Source of the DNA: Acinetobacter calcoaceticus ANC 3811
Lineage (GTDB): Bacteria > Pseudomonadota > Gammaproteobacteria > Pseudomonadales > Moraxellaceae
Assembly (NCBI RefSeq): GCF_000399665.1
Contig: NZ_KB976986.1
Span: forward strand, 755,131-819,130
DNA: 64,000 nucleotides
Direction: 5' to 3'
Shown: piece by piece, positions 45,574-55,367 of the stretch
Layout: every line of letters starts with the position of its first letter
Numbering within the stretch: position 1 is the first letter of the stretch
Program-made: the position numbers and the translations under genes
Notes under the pieces: generated by a model
Seen by the model: the letters and a program-made list of their open reading frames with translations, nothing else
Told to the model about the DNA's origin: nothing
Databases searched by the model: none

Positions 45574-48429
45574 TTAGAATTCTTGTTCGGATAACTGACG
45601 TACAGCAGTAGCGCTCTCACATTCTAGTGCGCGTTTTGCAAGCGATTGAGCTTGGCTGTAGTTAAGTGTACGAATTTGGGCTTTTACTAAAGGAATACTA
45701 TTTGGAGACATGCTGAGCTCATCTACGCCTAATCCCATAAGAATCGGTACAGCTTTTGGATCAGCTGCGAGTTCTCCGCATATACCCACCCATTTGCCAT
45801 GTTTGTTCGCAGCTTTTACAGTGTGATCAATCAATTGCAAAATACTTGGGTGGAGGCCGTCTGCTTCAGCCGAGAGGATAGGGTGACCACGGTCAATAGC
45901 TAAAGTATATTGGGTTAAGTCATTTGTTCCTATACTGAAAAAGTCTACCTCTTGAGCAAGAATAGGCGCAAGTAAAGCAGCTGAAGGAACTTCTATCATA
46001 ATACCAACTTGTAAGTTGGCGCATGGATGTACAGCTTTAACCTCGTCAAGAATAGCCTTCGCGGTACGCCATTCTTCCACACGGCCAATCATTGGAAACA
46101 TGATTCGTAAAGGGCGGTCATCAGCAGCTTTAAGCAAAGCGGTAAGTTGTTGACGTAACAGCTCTGGCTGTCTTAGTGTCAAACGAATACCTCTTAGGCC
46201 TAAAAATGGATTTTCTTCTTCAGCAATTGGAAGGTAAGGAAGTGGTTTGTCACCACCTACATCAAGAGTACGTACTACAAGTGGGCGACCAGCAAGGGCA
46301 TCTAGCACAACACGATAATCTGCTTCTTGGGTCGCTTCACTTGGAGCACTGCTATGAGCCATAAAAACAAGCTCTGTTCTAAGTAAGCCAATTGCTTCGG
46401 CCCCACATTCTACTGCGTGGGCTGTAGCTTGAACTTTTCCTAAATTGGCAGCAACTTCGATTTGATGTTGATCTAGGGTAATCGCAGGTTCTTGGCTGTG
46501 ACGCTCAGCTTCTTCACGAATTTTTTGTTGAAGCTCTCGTTCTTGTTTTGCTTGTACGATTTGCTGAGTGTTAGGGTTTAATACAAAAGTTCCTGTATCT
46601 CCATTAATTAAAAGAGAACTCTTTTGTTCAATATCTAGTACTTGATCACCAGCACCAACAATTGCAGGAATACCTAAAGCACGAGCAACAATAGCGCTAT
46701 GTGCACTTGCACCACCAACAGCTGTCAAAATACCTGCAACTCGATCTTTATTAAGGCGAGCCACATCACTTGGGCCAACATCATACATGATCAAAATATA
46801 AGGCTCTTTAGGCTCTTCGATGATAACTTCGCCACAGAGTTGAGCTAAAACCCGATCGCCAATATCACGTAAGTCTGTAGCACGCTCAGCCAGTAAACGA
46901 TCTGGTAAAGCTGCTTGCTCTTTAGCTGCTGCTTCAATATGTTCATGCCAAGCAGCAGGAGCAGAAAGGTTTAAGTTAATCTTTTGATAAACACCATTAA
47001 TAAGATCTGGGTCGTCTAGCATTTCCAAATGTGCTTGGAAAATTTGCTTAATTTCAGCTACTTCAGATTTTGCAATAACTTGGTGAATATTGTTTTTAAC
47101 TGCGTGAAGAGCAATATCAAGTTTTTCTTTTTCTGCTTTAACACTTAAGCCCATACGTTCATATTGGTAAACCTTAGGTTTGATGACATGTACGGGGCCA
47201 AAAGCTAGACCACTAGAAGCCGGAATACCTGTATTTGTACTCAATGTTTTCGGCAATGACTTTACTGTTTGAAGCGATTGAGCTTCTTGGGTATCTGAAG
47301 ATTGAATTGGTTCAACCTCTTCTCCTAAACCTTGTTGCACAGCCTGAATAACTTTATCTAAAGCTTCAACAGCATCTGTTTCTGGCTCGGCAATAAAACG
47401 TAGGGTCTGGCCACGTTTACATCCTAGAGCTAATAAACGAGTCAAGCTTTTAGCTGAAACAAAATTACCATCGTCCACCGCGACCTGAATATCACCTTGA
47501 AAACTTTTAGTTAAGTTCACCAAATGAGTCGCTGGTCGAGCATGTAATCCATGGGCATTGGCTAATACAACTGAACGATGAGGCCAATCTGGAATAACAT
47601 CTGCACCAATAATTTTAGCAATCTCATTTGGTGCTTGTGTTTGATCTAGCTGTGCGACTTGTTCTGGATTAAATAAAATATCAATCAGTCGGTTAAATCT
47701 TTGACTATCTAACTGCTCATTGGCAGCAATGCAGACGAGTGTATTTAGTTTTTTTCCACCAACATCTAAAGCATGGCGTGGCTTTACGATACTGATTGCT
47801 GGCTGTTGAACAAACTTACTGCTAGAAATAGACCAGATCTGGTCTTGTAACTGGATAACTTGATCTGGCTCAAGTGAGCTTAGAAAACCACATTTTACGA
47901 AATTATGTTTTTTTAGAATTTGAGAGGCTGACCACAACAAGTCTTCGATATCTTGAGATTCAATTTCAGTTTGAATTAAATTTTCGTGTAGAGTTAAAGA
48001 TAAGGGTTGAGCTTGTAATAGTTCAATAATTTGCTCAGGTTGAGTCGCATTTTTTACCTGTTCACTTACATCCTGCATTAACGCTCTAGTTAATATTTGT
48101 AGTACTTGTAAATGCTCATCAGATTTTGCTGCAATAACAACAGCTAAATAAATCGTGTTTTCCCCATCCCATATTATTCCTTCAGGGAAGTGAGCTAACC
48201 GAATACCTGTTTCTAAAATAAATTCACGAGATTGAGGTGTGCCATGTGGAATAGCAATTCCTTGGCCCAAATAGGTAGCGCTTTGTTGTTCGCGATTGAT
48301 GAGTCCTGTTACATATTCAGGTGTAACTAACCCATCTTTTACTAAAATATCTACTAGACACTGTAATGCATGCTTTTTATCAACAGCATGTTGATTCATA
48401 TGAATATGTCGAGGCTCTAGTGCTAGCAT
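45574..48429 (-). CDS. fruB: fructose PTS EIIA-HPr-EI fusion
   Basis: The 951-residue protein joins three phosphotransfer modules. EIIA occupies about 1-145, with the active histidine in GIAIPHGTPQSRE. After a linker domain, HPr lies near 285-370 with the histidine in HGLHARPATHLV. EI covers about 400-951, with the phosphohistidine in GGASAHSAIVARALG and PEP-binding segments EAIGLLRTELVFM and GICGELAADP. Phosphate thus flows from PEP to FruA within one dedicated chain. It is the first gene of the operon; its leader holds a terminator-like hairpin and a 12-base palindrome. Confidence 0.96.
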   Translation of the reverse strand: MLALEPRHIHMNQHAVDKKHALQCLVDILVKDGLVTPEYVTGLINREQQSATYLGQGIAIPHGTPQSREFILETGIRLAHFPEGIIWDGENTIYLAVVIAAKSDEHLQVLQILTRALMQDVSEQVKNATQPEQIIELLQAQPLSLTLHENLIQTEIESQDIEDLLWSASQILKKHNFVKCGFLSSLEPDQVIQLQDQIWSISSSKFVQQPAISIVKPRHALDVGGKKLNTLVCIAANEQLDSQRFNRLIDILFNPEQVAQLDQTQAPNEIAKIIGADVIPDWPHRSVVLANAHGLHARPATHLVNLTKSFQGDIQVAVDDGNFVSAKSLTRLLALGCKRGQTLRFIAEPETDAVEALDKVIQAVQQGLGEEVEPIQSSDTQEAQSLQTVKSLPKTLSTNTGIPASSGLAFGPVHVIKPKVYQYERMGLSVKAEKEKLDIALHAVKNNIHQVIAKSEVAEIKQIFQAHLEMLDDPDLINGVYQKINLNLSAPAAWHEHIEAAAKEQAALPDRLLAERATDLRDIGDRVLAQLCGEVIIEEPKEPYILIMYDVGPSDVARLNKDRVAGILTAVGGASAHSAIVARALGIPAIVGAGDQVLDIEQKSSLLINGDTGTFVLNPNTQQIVQAKQERELQQKIREEAERHSQEPAITLDQHQIEVAANLGKVQATAHAVECGAEAIGLLRTELVFMAHSSAPSEATQEADYRVVLDALAGRPLVVRTLDVGGDKPLPYLPIAEEENPFLGLRGIRLTLRQPELLRQQLTALLKAADDRPLRIMFPMIGRVEEWRTAKAILDEVKAVHPCANLQVGIMIEVPSAALLAPILAQEVDFFSIGTNDLTQYTLAIDRGHPILSAEADGLHPSILQLIDHTVKAANKHGKWVGICGELAADPKAVPILMGLGVDELSMSPNSIPLVKAQIRTLNYSQAQSLAKRALECESATAVRQLSEQEF

Positions 48430-48469
48430 ACTTATCCTTGAACAATTTCTTAGGTTTTAACTAAAACAG

Positions 48470-48529
48470 AAAAAAAGAAGCTGTTTGTATTAAAATAGGT
48501 TGGTTTACCTGTTTTTAAACAACAGCTTC
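48470..48529 (-). terminator. terminator-like structure in the fruB leader
   Basis: On the minus strand GAAGCTGTT (from 48529) pairs with AACAGCTTC (to 48477), enclosing a smaller AGGT/ACCT hairpin, and is followed by seven T. It ends about 40 bases before the fruB start. It could be an attenuator or the 3' end of a small RNA. Confidence 0.55.
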
Positions 48530-48570
48530 AGACAAATTACCATAGCAGAACTTTAAGTTTATATCGACGT

Positions 48571-48582
48571 ATTTACGTAAAT
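48571..48582. promoter_or_regulatory. palindromic operator candidate upstream of fruB
   Basis: ATTTACGTAAAT is a perfect 12-base palindrome about 140 bases upstream of fruB. A fructose regulator of the FruR/Cra type could bind it, but no regulator gene is in the window. Confidence 0.35.
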
Positions 48583-48689
48583 AATGCTTATTAAAAATAC
48601 AAAGGAATCACGTCTTAATATATTTTAGTTTCTTATGGTAACTATAAATTTAATAAAGTTATTTTATAAAAAGGGGACTGCTAATAATA

Positions 48690-48724
48690 AAAAAAACCTC
48701 TACACCGGATTACGGGCATAGAGG
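48690..48724 (-). terminator. terminator of the hydrolase gene
   Basis: CCTCTA/TAGAGG (48697-48702, 48719-48724) with an inner CCG/CGG pairing is followed on the minus strand by a T tract, downstream of 48753. Confidence 0.75.
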
Positions 48725-48752
48725 CAAAAACTAAATGATAGAATTTAAATTA

Positions 48753-49610
48753 CTATTGAATTTCTTGCTCTAAGAGTGACCACAGCTTTTGATGTGATTT
48801 TTTAAACATTAACATGTGCCCAATTGATTTATAGCCGAGTTTTGTCGGGTTCAGTTCTAGCATTTTAGTAGACGCATTCGGATATAAACTTAATAAATCT
48901 GCAACATTGTGTTGAGTGGCAATTTCATCATCACTTGCCCAAATAGAAGTAATAGGGCAGATAATTTCACTATGAAAGTCATGAAAGATAGTTTTACCAA
49001 TCGCATTTTTCACATAGCCTGGATGACTGCAAAATTCTCTCCATTGTTGTGCGACTTTTTTTGGTAAGTTTTCACCCATTCCAATAAATTGAGTAGCACC
49101 ATAACCTTTTAACGTACTAGAAATTGGGAAGATAACGTTAAACATAACAGGGGCCAGAAACTTGGTTTTACCTTTGAGTCCTTTTACATGGCCTGTAGAA
49201 CCTGCCACCGCAACAACTTTTGCTACTTTATGAAAATTTGGCACAATTCCTAATAGTTGCCCACCCGCACTATGGCCAAGAAGAGTAACTTTTTCTGCTT
49301 GGGTTTTTTTCAATAAAGTTTCAATTGCGCAAGGGATATCAAGCGTTCCCCAATCATTAATACTTGCATCGCTTTGCTTTAACGGCCCATGCAATGAATC
49401 GCCAATGCCACGGAAATCAAAGCTTAATACTTCATAACCTTGTTGGCTTAACCATGTAGCAAAAGGATGATAAAAGTTTTTAGTAATACCTGTAGCTGGA
49501 CAAATCAAAACGGGATTTGCCGACTTTTTTGATTGAGTTGGATAAAATTGTGCAGCAAGTTGATAACCGTCTTCGCAGGTCATCCAAAATGATTCAAAAG
49601 TGTTATCCAT
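48753..49610 (-). CDS. alpha/beta hydrolase (S33-like)
   Basis: The 285-residue product has the alpha/beta hydrolase fold: oxyanion region LICPATGITKNFYHPFA, VLSFDFRGIGDS, and the nucleophile elbow LLGHSAGGQLLG with the serine near residue 115. A late aspartate in SIWASDDEIA and a histidine in GYKSIGHMLMF would complete the triad. No signal peptide is seen, so it should be cytosolic. Relatives are esterases or lipase-like proteins; the substrate is unknown. Confidence 0.85.
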   Translation of the reverse strand: MDNTFESFWMTCEDGYQLAAQFYPTQSKKSANPVLICPATGITKNFYHPFATWLSQQGYEVLSFDFRGIGDSLHGPLKQSDASINDWGTLDIPCAIETLLKKTQAEKVTLLGHSAGGQLLGIVPNFHKVAKVVAVAGSTGHVKGLKGKTKFLAPVMFNVIFPISSTLKGYGATQFIGMGENLPKKVAQQWREFCSHPGYVKNAIGKTIFHDFHSEIICPITSIWASDDEIATQHNVADLLSLYPNASTKMLELNPTKLGYKSIGHMLMFKKSHQKLWSLLEQEIQ

Positions 49611-49750
49611 AATATTACTTAATGATTGCTTATTAATGACTTTAATTTACATGAGTTCCAAAACGATACTTGATTAAAGTGTGACTATAAAGTCAAGATT
49701 TATGCTATACAGCTCATTAAATTTTAATAAAACGAATAATTGGGAAAAAG

Positions 49751-50206
49751 ATGGATTTACCGAAAGCTGTACAGTTAGCGATTGTGTTTAGTGGCATATT
49801 TTTATGGATAGGAATGTTCACTGGGGTGTGGAAATATTGGCAAATACGCCGTTCAGAGTTACATCGTGCCCACTATTATGTTGATATCGCTCATCGCAGC
49901 AGTTTACTTTATGCGGCTGCCAGCCTAATTCTTGCTGTACTGAGCTATTTTACTGTTTTAAATGAAAATATTGCTTTGAGGTGTGTACTAGCAAACGTCT
50001 TGTTTTTTAGCTTTTCGATATTGATTTATATAGTACACGGTTATTTACAGGACACGACAAATCAATTCAAAACTCCACATCGGTTAGGCAAATTTAACTT
50101 ACCTTCGTGGTTAATGTCTTTAATGATGGTGGGATTGATTGTGACTGAGTTATTGGCTACAGCTATTTTAGTTATTGGAACAATTTTTTTATTTTTGGGT
50201 ATATAA
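49751..50206 (+). CDS. small integral membrane protein
   Basis: The 151-residue product has four predicted membrane helices (about 8-27, 50-68, 78-97, 122-150) joined by short loops; the first loop is basic (KYWQIRRSELHRAHYY). I do not recognise the family. GGGAAAAAG precedes the ATG. Its stop lies inside a perfect terminator hairpin shared with the convergent gene at 50244. Confidence 0.72.
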   Translation: MDLPKAVQLAIVFSGIFLWIGMFTGVWKYWQIRRSELHRAHYYVDIAHRSSLLYAAASLILAVLSYFTVLNENIALRCVLANVLFFSFSILIYIVHGYLQDTTNQFKTPHRLGKFNLPSWLMSLMMVGLIVTELLATAILVIGTIFLFLGI

Positions 50207-50232
50207 AATGGATGATGGCTCATCCATTTTTT
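50205..50232. terminator. bidirectional terminator
   Basis: A perfect 11-bp stem AAAATGGATGA/TCATCCATTTT with loop TGGC lies between two convergent membrane protein genes and overlaps the stop of the first. Confidence 0.92.
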
Positions 50233-50243
50233 AAATCTTACAA

Positions 50244-50486
50244 TTATTGTTGACTAAGACGTCGCTTGGCTAATTTTCGCATCTTATGATCGACAAAGGC
50301 CCACAGACAAAATATGAAAGAAACCACCATCGCATACATAAAGTATTCGGGTTTTAGATTTCCTTTAATCATACCTTGAAACAGTAAAGTCAGCATAAGA
50401 GCAAGCGGTGTCACTCCATAAACAACTGAATCTTTGCTGTTCAGAGTGTTAATGAAGACTTGTTTGTTGAAATGTATTGATAACAT
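50244..50486 (-). CDS. small membrane protein with two helices
   Basis: The 80-residue product has two hydrophobic helices (about 21-40 and 48-66) and a basic tail (KMRKLAKRRLSQQ) that should stay in the cytoplasm. The start is the ATG at 50486: the strong site AAGGAGGG directly abuts the earlier ATG at 50492, leaving no spacer for it. Function unknown. Confidence 0.7.
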   Translation of the reverse strand: MLSIHFNKQVFINTLNSKDSVVYGVTPLALMLTLLFQGMIKGNLKPEYFMYAMVVSFIFCLWAFVDHKMRKLAKRRLSQQ

Positions 50487-50752
50487 CTCCATCCCTCCTT
50501 GTGGTTGCGCTAAAACCTAATGTTTTAGTCAAGAATAAGTTTTAAGCTTAATGTTGTACTGCTATTTTTAATTCAATTCAATAGCGAATAGAAAATTTTT
50601 TAAGCAGTTTTATAAAAACCTCTGTATTTATAAAAGCTTAAGGTATTAAAAAAGTAAATATTAAATATTTTTGTAGGAAATACTTATTTCTTTTGGAAAG
50701 AGAAACTATTTAAGTGAAAAGTAGATTAATTTCTCTTTCCTATCAATTTATC

Positions 50753-51172
50753 TTAGCTATTTTGCTTTTTAAAAAAGGTATCAATTGCATGTTGAGCAAT
50801 TTCTGCATCTTCAAAAGATTGAACACCCGATACACCAATAGCACCTAAAATTTCACCTTCGTGAATAATTGGTTTTCCACCTTCTAACATGCCTTGAGCG
50901 CTAGGCATACTTAAGAAACCAAGACGGCCACTTTGCAGAAGTTCTTCATAAAATTTTGACGGTCTACCTGATATTGAAGAGCATTTTGCTTTTTCTAAAC
51001 ATAAGTGTGAACTTAAAGGAGAGGCGCCATCTAAACGTTTCATGAGTAATAAGGAGCTTGTTTCATCAACAATAGCAATGCTTACTTTAAAGTTGTGTTC
51101 AATTGCATATTTTTGAGCTTCTTCCATTAAAAACTCTGCATCTGCTAATGTTAAGTAATATTTAGTTTTCAT
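50753..51172 (-). CDS. GlcG/HbpS family heme-binding-like protein
   Basis: The 139-residue product shows the GlcG/HbpS layout: LTLADAEFLMEEAQKYAIEH, VSIAIVDETSSLLLMKRLDGA, a serine-rich middle and GGKPIIHEGEILGAIGVSG before a final helix with DAEIAQHAIDTF. Streptomyces HbpS binds heme and senses redox stress; GlcG occurs in glycolate operons. Neither context is present here. It is a single gene between the membrane protein and brnQ. Confidence 0.88.
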   Translation of the reverse strand: MKTKYYLTLADAEFLMEEAQKYAIEHNFKVSIAIVDETSSLLLMKRLDGASPLSSHLCLEKAKCSSISGRPSKFYEELLQSGRLGFLSMPSAQGMLEGGKPIIHEGEILGAIGVSGVQSFEDAEIAQHAIDTFFKKQNS

Positions 51173-51363
51173 TGTTGCTCTTCTTTCCTGAGTAAGCTAA
51201 AAATTATTTTAGTGTAATTTTACAGTAAAAATTGATTATTTCTATTGTTGATTTGTCATTAAAAACTAGTGTGGAAATAAAATGCTGGTTGGGTAAACAC
51301 AGCATTCTATTCAATATATAAAATCATGTTTGGATAAAACTCGATTTCAAAAAAGCCACTAGA

Positions 51364-52665
51364 TTAAATATTTTTGAATTTAACTTTGTCGATAATTACG
51401 GTAATTGCAAGAACAACTAAAGATGGGATCAACCAAGCTAAGTTTTGTTCATTTAATGGTAAATGTTGAAGAAATTCAGGTAAATAATCACCGAAACCTG
51501 CAACTTTAAGACCATCAATAATACCGAAAATTAAAGCAATACTCGTTACTGAACCGACAATAAAAGAAGGTTTATGCCAAAATTTCCAGAAGAAGCTCAG
51601 CATAATCACCACAATTGCTGGTGGATAGATTGCACTTAAGACAGGTACTGAAATAGCAATCAGTTTAGTTAATCCAAGATTCGAAATAATGAAAGAGAAA
51701 CCAACTAAAATAAATACTAAAAGCTTGTATGGTAATTTCGTTAACTGAGCAAAGTACTCACCACACGCACAAGTTAAGCCAATTGCTGTAACCATACACG
51801 CTAGAAAAATTAGTCCAGTTAAGAATAATGAACCCATATTTCCAAAAGCATGCTGAACATATGCATGTAAAATTACCGCACCATTTGCTGCATTTGGTGC
51901 TACTTCGTGGCTACCTAGACCTAATTTGAACAAGCTCAAATAGACTAAAGTAAGACCGGCACCTGAAATGAGGCTGGCAATAATTGCATATTTGGTCACT
52001 AACTTTTTATCAGTTACACCACGTGAGTAGATCGCTTGAATAATAACGATACCAAATACTAGTGCGCCTAACGTGTCCATAGTGAGATAACCATTTACGA
52101 AACCTTCAGAAACTGGAGATGTAACGTAATGGTTAATTGGAGCAGGTACGTAACCAGAAGGTATCATGACTGCTGCAATGCCTAAAATTGCTAAAGCAAT
52201 AATTTTTAGCGGGGCAAGCACATGTCCAACTGTGTCCAATAACTTGTTTGGATAAAGTGAAACTATAGTTACAAATGAAAAATAAATTGCGCTATAGATT
52301 AAAAGACTGCTACTTGAGGTTCCAAAATAAGAAGAAAAACCAATCTCATAAGAAACAGTAGCTGTACGTGGGGTAGCAAATAAAGGGCCGACTGATAAAT
52401 AACAAACCACAGTTAAAATCAGACTCGCTACTCGACCTAAGGGGGAGCTAATAATTTCAATGGAACCCTGCATACGAGAGAGTGCCATAATAGTAATTAC
52501 GGGTAAACCAACAGCAGTAATCAAAAAGCCCATTGCAGCTAGCCATACATGATCACCAGCTTGTTGAGCGACGATGGGAGGAAAGATAATATTGCCAGCC
52601 CCAATAAAAAGGGCGAAGGTCATAAAACCTAAGGCAATAATATCTCCAGTGCGAAGATGTTGCAT
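51364..52665 (-). CDS. brnQ: branched-chain amino acid transporter BrnQ
   Basis: The 433-residue membrane protein belongs to the LIVCS family that takes up leucine, isoleucine and valine with sodium or protons. It has about 12 helices. The N-terminus IIALGFMTFALFIGAGNIIF is the family signature, followed by TTPRTATVSYE-like sequence (here ATPRTATVSYEIG). It is transcribed away from map. Confidence 0.94.
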   Translation of the reverse strand: MQHLRTGDIIALGFMTFALFIGAGNIIFPPIVAQQAGDHVWLAAMGFLITAVGLPVITIMALSRMQGSIEIISSPLGRVASLILTVVCYLSVGPLFATPRTATVSYEIGFSSYFGTSSSSLLIYSAIYFSFVTIVSLYPNKLLDTVGHVLAPLKIIALAILGIAAVMIPSGYVPAPINHYVTSPVSEGFVNGYLTMDTLGALVFGIVIIQAIYSRGVTDKKLVTKYAIIASLISGAGLTLVYLSLFKLGLGSHEVAPNAANGAVILHAYVQHAFGNMGSLFLTGLIFLACMVTAIGLTCACGEYFAQLTKLPYKLLVFILVGFSFIISNLGLTKLIAISVPVLSAIYPPAIVVIMLSFFWKFWHKPSFIVGSVTSIALIFGIIDGLKVAGFGDYLPEFLQHLPLNEQNLAWLIPSLVVLAITVIIDKVKFKNI

Positions 52666-52926
52666 AAATTGAATTTAATAAAAAAGAAGGAATTTTAGAG
52701 CAAAAGTAATCATGATCAAGCGCTAATTTATGTGAAAAAGCTTTTTTTCGGGTGGTTAAAACGATATATAGAGTTATAAACGTTTGTTTGGTTAAAGTAT
52801 GTACTTGAAAAGCCATTAAAAGGCTAAAAGAACTTCTTTTTAAGTTCTGACTTTTCATAAAAAATATGTAAGAATAAAAACATAAATTTTTATTGTGAAT
52901 GCTGAATATTTAAGCATTTTAGGCTT

Positions 52927-52954
52927 TTGGTCTGACTTATATTCATCCTAAAAT
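52927..52954 (+). promoter_or_regulatory. candidate promoter for map
   Basis: TTGGTC (52927-52932) and TAAAAT (52949-52954) are 16 bases apart, about 65 bases upstream of the map start, in a 350-base spacer that otherwise shows no gene. Confidence 0.35.
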
Positions 52955-53018
52955 ATTTTGAATTACCTTAGGTTTTTGTAGGGAAGGGCATGTTTCTTGT
53001 CTGCGAGGATAGAATTGA

Positions 53019-53813
53019 ATGAGAGCTTCTACTGTTACGATTAAAACTGAACAAGATCTGGAAAAATTAAGAGTTTCTGGGCGCTTGGCTGCGCAAGTTT
53101 TAGAAATGATAGGGGCCTATATTAAACCGGGCGTATCTACTGAATATTTAGATAACCTTTGTAATGACTATATTGTAAATAATTTAAAAGTTATTCCCGC
53201 TAATGTGGGATATCACGGTTTTACAAAAACGATATGCACTTCAGTCAATGAAGTTGTTTGCCATGGGATACCATCGCCGAATAAAATTTTAAAAGATGGC
53301 GATATTATTAATATTGATGTCGCAATTATTAAAGATGGTTATTTTGGTGATACGAGCCGCATGTATTTTGTGGGTAATGTAAATCCACAAGCGAAAAAAT
53401 TAGTTGATACAACTTATGAGGCGATGGTTGCAGGTATTCACACTGTTAAGCCAGGAGCGACATTGGGTGATATTGGTTATGCTATTCAGTCGGTTGCTCA
53501 CCGAGAAGGCTATAGTATTGTTCGAGAATATTGTGGACATGGGATTGGTAAGGTCTATCATGAACAACCTAATGTTTTACACTATGGACAGCGCGGGCAA
53601 GGCTTGGTCTTAAAGAAAGGAATGGTTTTTACCATTGAGCCAATGGTGAATGCAGGTAGACCGCAAGTGAAAGAGTTAAATGATGGATGGACCGTCATTA
53701 CTCAAGATCATTCATTATCTGCTCAATGGGAACATATGGTTGCAGTAACAGATACTGGCTTCGAACTATTAACCCCATGGCCTGAAGGTGTGGGTAATTA
53801 TCCTGCAATTTAA
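53019..53813 (+). CDS. map: type I methionine aminopeptidase
   Basis: The 264-residue product removes N-terminal methionine. The metal ligands are visible in the family order: aspartates in NIDVAIIKDGYFGDTSRM, histidine in CGHGIGKVYHEQP, glutamates in FTIEPMVNAG and AQWEHMVAVT. The length is typical. It is not next to rpsB, so it may be a second copy; this cannot be judged here. GCGAGGAT lies upstream of the ATG. Confidence 0.96.
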   Translation: MRASTVTIKTEQDLEKLRVSGRLAAQVLEMIGAYIKPGVSTEYLDNLCNDYIVNNLKVIPANVGYHGFTKTICTSVNEVVCHGIPSPNKILKDGDIINIDVAIIKDGYFGDTSRMYFVGNVNPQAKKLVDTTYEAMVAGIHTVKPGATLGDIGYAIQSVAHREGYSIVREYCGHGIGKVYHEQPNVLHYGQRGQGLVLKKGMVFTIEPMVNAGRPQVKELNDGWTVITQDHSLSAQWEHMVAVTDTGFELLTPWPEGVGNYPAI

Positions 53814-53820
53814 AAATATA

Positions 53821-53850
53821 AAAAAGTTCGATAAATTATCGAACTTTTTT
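53821..53850. terminator. bidirectional terminator
   Basis: A long stem AAAAAGTTCGAT/ATCGAACTTTTT with a five-base loop separates map from the convergent LysR gene. Confidence 0.92.
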
Positions 53851-53853
53851 GTT

Positions 53854-54753
53854 TTAACGCTCAGAAAGATGTTCTACTAAATAATCAATAAATACTCGAA
53901 CAGCAGGTAGCAATCCTCGGCGTGATGGATATACGGCATGTAATATTCCATGAGGCGCTTTCCATTCAGGTAAGATTTGTATAAGTTGCCCAGATTTCAG
54001 GAAGTCTTCAGCTGCACTTTCTGGCAGTAATGCGATACCACAGTTCTGACTCGCCAATTGCGCCAACATATGTATGTTTGTGCCCATTACAATAGGGCTA
54101 ACTTTGACTTTCTTCTGTTGATTGTCAGGTCCATGCAAAATGAATTGTTGATCAAGGTGATCTTCAGACAAGCTTAAAATACGATGTTCACTGAGTTGCT
54201 CTGGATTTTTGATATCTCCAAACTCATTTAAATAGGCTTGGCTTGCGAATAGGCTTTGTTCTATAAGCGCAAACTGTCGAAGAACTAAACTTGGATCATC
54301 ATCAAGTTTTGAGCGAACTCGTAATGCGATATCAATTCCTTCATTAATAACATCTACTCGGCGATTACTGACCATTAGTTGCAAACGAATTTCTGGATAT
54401 TTTTTTAAGAAAGCAGGTAGGATTTTTGGAAGTTGATTCTGAGCAATATCAACGGGCACACTAACCTTTACTACACCCCTAGGTTGAATACTTAAATGAT
54501 CAACTAAGTCATGGGCAGCTTGCGCCGCATTCATCATGACTTGAGCATGTCTATAAATATCCATCCCAATATCTGTAACAGCAAAATGACGAGAACTACG
54601 CTGGATTAAGCGAACCCCCAAGTTTTCCTCTAAGCTGTAAACGCGGCGACTTAATTTTGATTTTGGTATATCCGTTACGCGCTCAGCGGCACTAAAACCC
54701 CCATGCTCAACAACAAGAGCAAAACAATAAAAATCATCAAGATCAGTGAGCAT
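53854..54753 (-). CDS. LysR family transcriptional regulator
   Basis: The 299-residue product starts with the LysR helix-turn-helix (LDDFYCFALVVEHGGFSAAERVTDIPKSKLSRRVYSLEENLGVRL) and continues with a two-lobed ligand-binding domain from about residue 90. The CrgA/DmlR-like subgroup is likely from VKVSVPVDIAQ. AGGATAT lies upstream of the ATG. The gene opposite, at 54997, is divergent with 243 bases between, but is not a typical target. The ligand is unknown. Confidence 0.92.
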   Translation of the reverse strand: MLTDLDDFYCFALVVEHGGFSAAERVTDIPKSKLSRRVYSLEENLGVRLIQRSSRHFAVTDIGMDIYRHAQVMMNAAQAAHDLVDHLSIQPRGVVKVSVPVDIAQNQLPKILPAFLKKYPEIRLQLMVSNRRVDVINEGIDIALRVRSKLDDDPSLVLRQFALIEQSLFASQAYLNEFGDIKNPEQLSEHRILSLSEDHLDQQFILHGPDNQQKKVKVSPIVMGTNIHMLAQLASQNCGIALLPESAAEDFLKSGQLIQILPEWKAPHGILHAVYPSRRGLLPAVRVFIDYLVEHLSER

Positions 54754-54996
54754 TAAAATATCCTATTTCTGCAACAACCATGATTTTACATCATTATTTT
54801 TGCAACGATAATTCTTATGCTAAGTTTTTTGTAAGTAGGAGATAAATTCATTATTTAATTGATAGAAAGAGTTTTGAAATTATATTGTAATTACCTTGTA
54901 ATTCGAATGTAGGTATTTGAAAAGGCTTTATAGGTTGTCTATAGAACTATTTAACAATTTCTTCTACACTATATTTTTCTCTACTTTTCAAATCTA

Positions 54997-55320
54997 ATGC
55001 CTTATCAATTGATAGAACTTAACGATGCCTCTTCAAATATTGAGTGTCCATTTTGCAAACAAGCGATAATTGACTGGGCACAAGAACAGTATGTTCAGCC
55101 ATGTGAGCACACTTTATTTATTGCTATGGATTTAGGATTCGAATTTGTTGCAGATCGATTTGAAGAGTGCATGAGTCAGAGCGTGGATGAGTTACACGAA
55201 GATCCAAATATGAATATTTTTGAAGCTCTAACGACAACATCTTATGAAAATTTGATTGTTTTAAAATCTGATTTAGGTGTGGAAGGTTTATTTCGCTATG
55301 TTGGGGTAAGCGATCTTTAA
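54997..55320 (+). CDS. hypothetical protein with a zinc-ribbon-like CxxC
   Basis: The 107-residue soluble protein starts with IECPFCKQAIIDWA (CxxC) and a further cysteine/histidine in VQPCEHTLF, which together could bind zinc. The rest is acidic with SVDELHEDPNM. I do not recognise the family. It is followed by a clear terminator shared with grxD. Confidence 0.7.
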   Translation: MPYQLIELNDASSNIECPFCKQAIIDWAQEQYVQPCEHTLFIAMDLGFEFVADRFEECMSQSVDELHEDPNMNIFEALTTTSYENLIVLKSDLGVEGLFRYVGVSDL

Positions 55321-55332
55321 AATTGAGAGTAT

Positions 55333-55362
55333 AAAAAAGCCAATCTATTGATTGGCTTTTTT
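55333..55362. terminator. bidirectional terminator
   Basis: AAAAGCCAAT/ATTGGCTTTT (55335-55344, 55351-55360) lies between the gene at 54997 and convergent grxD. Confidence 0.9.
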
Positions 55363-55367
55363 ATTAT

